Shown in pieces: positions 60,982 to 64,000 of a stretch of DNA of 64,000 nt. Origin of the DNA: Exiguobacterium marinum DSM 16307 (GTDB lineage: Bacteria > Bacillota > Bacilli > Exiguobacteriales > Exiguobacteriaceae); the NCBI RefSeq assembly GCF_000620845.1, contig NZ_KK211189.1, positions 2,449,878 through 2,513,877 on the forward strand, given 5' to 3'. The position numbers were made by a program, and so were the translations under genes. The notes under the pieces were generated by a model. The model ran no database searches. It was given only the letters and a program-made list of their open reading frames with translations, and was not told the DNA's origin. Every line of letters begins with the position of its first letter. Positions within the stretch are counted from its first letter, which is position 1.

Positions 60982-60999
60982 AATGACTTACATGTCATT
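60982..60999. promoter_or_regulatory. inverted repeat upstream of comK
   Basis: AATGAC-TTACAT-GTCATT, a perfect 6-6-6 repeat 25 bases before the comK start, where a repressor would meet RNA polymerase. It does not look like a ComK AT-box. The binding protein is unknown. Confidence 0.45.
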
Positions 61000-61053
61000 C
61001 ATACCAGGATTTTGTCCGTCCCGCAAATCGGCTTTCGTCTATTTCCCATGAAA

Positions 61054-61078
61054 AAACCAGCCGTTTCTTGGCTGGTTT
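61054..61078 (-). terminator. terminator of the two-component operon
   Basis: Reading leftward, the stem AAACCAGCC/GGCTGGTTT is followed by TTTCATG, just past the kinase stop codon. Confidence 0.88.
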
Positions 61079-61084
61079 TGAAAA

Positions 61085-62455
61085 TCAAACGTCAGATTTT
61101 AATAGATGGTTCGGTTTGAGTCTTGGAAAGTAAAATCGTACTGCTGTTCCGTCTCCTGTATTTCGTAGGGAGACCTCCCCTGTGTGAAGTGTCACAATTC
61201 GTTGCACGATGAACAAACCTAGCCCGAACTTCCCTTGTTTCCCACGAGAAAATTGATGGAACAAATCCAAGCTCTCATCAACCGGTGGTCCGTCGTTAAA
61301 GATGGTGATTTCCACACCGACATCATCTTGATGTAGGTCAATCCGGATGCATGATTCCGCATAGCGGAGTGCATTGTCGAGCACGTTCTCGAACGCAACC
61401 CGAATCTGTTCACCATCGCCAAGCATCTCGCCGCCTTCACCATTGATTTCCCAGTCGAGCTGACCTCTTAGCTTAAAGCGCGCGACAAGTAGTTCCATCA
61501 ACTTATCGAGATTGATTGGTTCGAGTTTTGTCTCCTGCCCTTTGAAATATTCAAGTTTCGTGACGTATAACAAATCGACGACTTTCTTTTCGAGTCGAGA
61601 TGCTTCCTCATCTATAACCTCGGCAGAGCCTTTCAAGTCCCCCGTCGGATAGATGCCGTCCCCAATTGACTGGGCATAACCACGAATGACCATAATTGGC
61701 GTTTTTAAATCATGTGATATGTTTTGAAGCAACGCCTGTTGTGCCAGGTCTTGCTCTTTCAATTCTTTCCGCATGGCATCAATCGAATGGGCCAATTGGC
61801 CAAGCTCATCTTGACGATCTAACGGGAGAGCCGTCTCCCACTGTCGATTTGAAATCTTCTCAACGGCCCGTTCCATCTCCACAATCGGTTTCGTCAATTG
61901 ACGTGACATCCATAATGCCGGAATAAGTGATAACAGGCTGATGATGCCAATCAGAATCGATATTCGCCAATATAACGTCGACACCAGCTCCCGACGATAG
62001 GCATCCCAGGCGTAGGAGGCCTGATACACAATCGTTCCATCATATTCATTTTGACGAATGATGTAATAGACGTCTTCCCCATCAATCGTCGTCTGATACC
62101 GCTCGACTTGTCCACTTTGATTCAACGCTTCCTGGTACATGCGGTTCGTCAATTCAAGCGGCGCCGACCCATAGATGATTCGTCCGTTCGGGAGAAAGAT
62201 CAATTGGTTGACCGAACGGGATTCCTGTTGCCGCCGGTCGTACTCGATCGGGTTTTGGGGATAGTTCTCTAACTCGTTCGTATTGCCTAAATAGTAGTCC
62301 ACGTCTCGTAACGTCTCATATACCTGTTCATCGATAAACTGAGTGATAGATGAGCGGATCGTAATCAAAATCATGAGCGCGAGCGTCACGATAATGAGTA
62401 AGATGAGCACCCAAATCTTCCACATGAGTCGCTTCGGCTTGAGCGCGTCCATCAT
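61085..62455 (-). CDS. sensor histidine kinase (OmpR-system partner)
   Basis: The 456-residue protein has two membrane helices (about 11-33 and 162-184) around an outer sensor of 130 residues, then HAMP (about 185-235), HisKA with His248 (NISHDLKTPIMV), and an ATPase domain (NVLDNALRYAE, IFNDGPPV, GKFGLGLFIVQ). The lid lacks a classical second G-rich repeat but is otherwise normal. It overlaps its regulator by ATGA. Signal unknown. Confidence 0.92.
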   Translation of the reverse strand: MMDALKPKRLMWKIWVLILLIIVTLALMILITIRSSITQFIDEQVYETLRDVDYYLGNTNELENYPQNPIEYDRRQQESRSVNQLIFLPNGRIIYGSAPLELTNRMYQEALNQSGQVERYQTTIDGEDVYYIIRQNEYDGTIVYQASYAWDAYRRELVSTLYWRISILIGIISLLSLIPALWMSRQLTKPIVEMERAVEKISNRQWETALPLDRQDELGQLAHSIDAMRKELKEQDLAQQALLQNISHDLKTPIMVIRGYAQSIGDGIYPTGDLKGSAEVIDEEASRLEKKVVDLLYVTKLEYFKGQETKLEPINLDKLMELLVARFKLRGQLDWEINGEGGEMLGDGEQIRVAFENVLDNALRYAESCIRIDLHQDDVGVEITIFNDGPPVDESLDLFHQFSRGKQGKFGLGLFIVQRIVTLHTGEVSLRNTGDGTAVRFYFPRLKPNHLLKSDV

Positions 62456-63114
62456 GGTCTAACGAGACGGTAACCGATACCGTAAAGTGTTTCGAGCTCG
62501 AGACGATGTAATTTCTTCCGGACACGGCGCACCAAGTCATCGACGACGCGGTCCGACCCGAAATAGTCATTCCCCCAAACCCCTTCTAAAATCTGTTCCC
62601 GTGACAAGGCCGAACCGGGATATTCTAAGAATAAAAGAAGTAAGTCAAACTCTTTTGACGTCAAATCAATCTCTTCGTCTCCGTGCTTGATAAGGCGTTT
62701 ATCCGGATAGATTGTATATTCTCCGTATTCGATATGCTCGTTCGATTTCGAACCGTAGACACGGTCAATCAATTTTTTGACACGAATGACGAGCTCCCTC
62801 GGGAGGAACGGTTTGGCGATGTAGTCATCCGAACCCATCTCGAGTCCGATGATTTTGTCGATATCCTCGTCGCGCGCCGAGATGAAAATCGTCGGCGTAT
62901 TCGCATTGACAGCTTTGATTTGTTTCAACAATTGGAACCCGTCCAAGTCCGGCAACATGATATCAAGCACCCACAAATCCGGTTGGTCCGGAATCGCTTC
63001 TTGTGCAGATATCCCGTCCGCAAACGAGCGCACGTTGTATCCTTCCTGTTCTAAATACGTGACGAGCATTTTATTTAAGTTTGCTTCATCGTCGACTAAG
63101 TAGATTGTATACAT
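62452..63114 (-). CDS. OmpR-family response regulator
   Basis: The 220-residue protein has a receiver domain (1-120; LVDDEAN, Asp51 in VLDIMLPD, Lys in DDYIAKPF) and a winged-helix DNA-binding domain (about 130-220; LTSKEFDLLLLFLE, REQILEGVWG, VDDLVRRVRKKL). It heads the operon with the kinase. Targets not visible; the adjacent comK, RND and copper genes are candidates only by position. Confidence 0.94.
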   Translation of the reverse strand: MYTIYLVDDEANLNKMLVTYLEQEGYNVRSFADGISAQEAIPDQPDLWVLDIMLPDLDGFQLLKQIKAVNANTPTIFISARDEDIDKIIGLEMGSDDYIAKPFLPRELVIRVKKLIDRVYGSKSNEHIEYGEYTIYPDKRLIKHGDEEIDLTSKEFDLLLLFLEYPGSALSREQILEGVWGNDYFGSDRVVDDLVRRVRKKLHRLELETLYGIGYRLVRP

Positions 63115-63196
63115 TCAAGTCACCTCAACACGTTTTTTCTCATCATATCAAACAATTGTCGTGAAATGATGGGAAAGAAATGAAGTCAAAGAAAAA

Positions 63197-63221
63197 AGAA
63201 GGCAACGGAATCGCACCTTCT
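63197..63221 (-). terminator. terminator of the small Fur-controlled gene
   Basis: The stem AGAAGG/CCTTCT is followed leftward by TTTTTTC, touching the TGA stop of the 30-residue frame. Confidence 0.6.
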
Positions 63222-63314
63222 TCACCGTACTGAATTCGTTCGTAATTGTTGCGTCAAAAATGCTGCGCCCCCACTAATCAACGCCAATACTCCACTGATC
63301 ATGATCATTTCCAT
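63222..63314 (-). CDS. 30-residue membrane peptide under a Fur box
   Basis: The frame encodes MEMIMISGVLALISGGAAFL followed by TQQLRTNSVR: one short hydrophobic helix (3-20) with a small basic tail. The SD GGGAGGCGG lies 5-6 bases before the ATG. A good Fur box (63332-63350) sits 18 bases upstream and a terminator directly downstream, so it forms a full transcription unit. I recognise no family. It may be a small regulator or stabiliser of a metal transporter, or a holin-like toxin. Confidence 0.6.
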   Translation of the reverse strand: MEMIMISGVLALISGGAAFLTQQLRTNSVR

Positions 63315-63331
63315 GATATCCGCCTCCCGTT

Positions 63332-63350
63332 GATACCGATTCTCATTATC
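63332..63350. promoter_or_regulatory. Fur box
   Basis: Read leftward, GATAATGAGAATCGGTATC agrees with the 19-base Fur consensus GATAATGATAATCATTATC at 16 positions. It precedes the 30-residue gene. Confidence 0.65.
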
Positions 63351-63394
63351 AACTTAAATATAGCATACATCTTATCCGTTGAATACCACAAAAA

Positions 63395-63418
63395 AAGTCC
63401 CGATTTCACTCGGGACTT
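63395..63418 (-). terminator. terminator of copA-copZ
   Basis: Reading leftward, the 9-bp stem AAGTCCCGA/TCGGGACTT is followed by TTTTTGTGG, past the copZ stop codon. Confidence 0.9.
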
Positions 63419-63425
63419 ACCATGA

Positions 63426-63632
63426 TTATGCTTTTACGTCATATCCTTGTTCTTCGACTGCTTCCACCATCGCTTCAAGTGAAACAGAGTCTTGGTGAAT
63501 CACATCGACCCGATGCTCTTGGAGCGATACCGTCGCTGATTCGACACCGTTCAATTCATTCAATGCTCCCTCCACTGCCGCTTTGCAGTGATTACATGTC
63601 ATTCCTTCTACTGTTAAAGTTGTTTCTTTCAT
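63426..63632 (-). CDS. copZ: copper chaperone CopZ
   Basis: The 68-residue protein is a single heavy-metal-associated domain with [12 protein letters not shown] (Cys pair near residues 13 and 16, CxxC) that carries Cu(I) to CopA. The length is standard. The ATG at 63632 overlaps the copA stop (ATGA), and its SD (GGAGGA) is inside the end of copA. Confidence 0.95.
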   Translation of the reverse strand: MKETTLTVEGMTCNHCKAAVEGALNELNGVESATVSLQEHRVDVIHQDSVSLEAMVEAVEEQGYDVKA

Positions 63633-64000
63633 GATGATCCTCCTTGAGTTTTTAATCTTAATGCGTTCAAGACGACAGATACCGAACTGAACGCCATCGC
63701 TGCACCGGCAATCCATGGGGCAAGTAATCCAGCTGCCGCAACCGGTATGCCAAGACTATTATAGGCGAGGGCCCAAAACAGATTTTGACGAATGTTTTTC
63801 ATCGTCAAGCGGCTCATATTCATCGCCCGACTCACGCCTTCAATGTCTTGCCCTACAATTGTAACATCCGCCGCCTCGAGAGCGACATCTGTGCCACTTC
63901 CGAATGCGATGCCGACGTCTGCCACCGCAAGGGCAGGGGCATCGTTCATGCCATCCCCTACCATAGCCACACGACCGGATTGCTTCAATTGTTCGATCTG
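63629..64000 (-). CDS. copA: copper-exporting P-type ATPase CopA (C-terminal part)
   Basis: The last 123 residues of the P1B-ATPase are in the window and the rest lies beyond the edge. Visible are the hinge motif [18 protein letters not shown], then the last two membrane helices. These carry the Cu(I) ligands Tyr-Asn ([10 protein letters not shown]) and Met-x-x-Ser-Ser ([17 protein letters not shown]), diagnostic of the P1B-1 copper group. It is cotranscribed with copZ. Confidence 0.95.
   Translation of the reverse strand, partial: QIEQLKQSGRVAMVGDGMNDAPALAVADVGIAFGSGTDVALEAADVTIVGQDIEGVSRAMNMSRLTMKNIRQNLFWALAYNSLGIPVAAAGLLAPWIAGAAMAFSSVSVVLNALRLKTQGGSS

Noticed and set aside
1-64000. tRNA, rRNA, CRISPR arrays, prophage or complete insertion sequences
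   Set aside because: None seen: no cloverleaf with TTCGA arm in the gaps, no regular spacer repeats, no integrase or transposase frames.

Overview
The window is low-to-moderate GC DNA from a Firmicute of the order Bacillales. The evidence is the Bacillus-type gene order yqeG-yqeH-aroE-yqeI-nadD-yqeK-rsfS-yqeM, the addB-addA pair, ComK, PerR/Fur-type boxes, LacI/CcpA-type operators and strong purine Shine-Dalgarno (SD) sites. With a C30-type carotenoid cluster and a maltodextrin operon present, Exiguobacterium is my best guess. That is inference from gene content, not a database match.

Layout. 1-3.3 kb: a persulfide/sulfane-sulfur detoxification locus, with divergent rhodanese genes, a CstB-like dioxygenase-rhodanese fusion and a CsoR/CstR-type operator, followed by a membrane thioredoxin fusion. 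3.3-7.4 kb: nitroreductase, secreted nuclease lipoprotein, catalase with two PerR-type boxes, and a membrane protein. 7.7-12.9 kb: the conserved yqe ribosome-assembly/NAD operon. 13-16.3 kb: phosphatidylserine decarboxylase, membrane thioredoxin, YjzD-like protein, HAD phosphatase and YitT protein. 16.5-27.9 kb: a maltose/maltodextrin regulon (GH65 phosphorylase, LacI-type regulator, anchored alpha-amylase, MalEFG transporter, divergent neopullulanase) with many LacI/CcpA-type operators. 28-31.5 kb: MATE pump, enoyl-CoA hydratase-like protein, YbaK deacylase and PssA (the partner of Psd for phosphatidylethanolamine).

31.5-40.9 kb holds two convergent halves of a carotenoid cluster (CruF-like, acyltransferase, glycosyltransferase, CrtP-like; facing CrtM, two CrtN-like proteins and a methyltransferase). 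The 440-base gap between the halves is not empty. It carries what looks like a complete small-RNA gene of about 327 nt, with promoter and terminator, in which six successive hairpins each display a UCCCC loop. I consider this the most interesting element of the window.

41-48.6 kb: a multi-domain sensor kinase with a single-domain response regulator, then a MarR-controlled heterodimeric ABC exporter. 48.7-55.8 kb: the AddAB recombination nuclease. 55.9-61 kb: truncated globin, two uncharacterised small proteins, an RND exporter whose SD can be masked by an upstream complement, and ComK. 61-64 kb: an OmpR-type two-component system, a Fur-box-controlled gene for a 30-residue peptide, and copZ/copA.

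Most genes are densely packed with 4-nt ATGA overlaps and separated by clear hairpin terminators. No tRNA, rRNA, CRISPR array or intact insertion sequence was seen.
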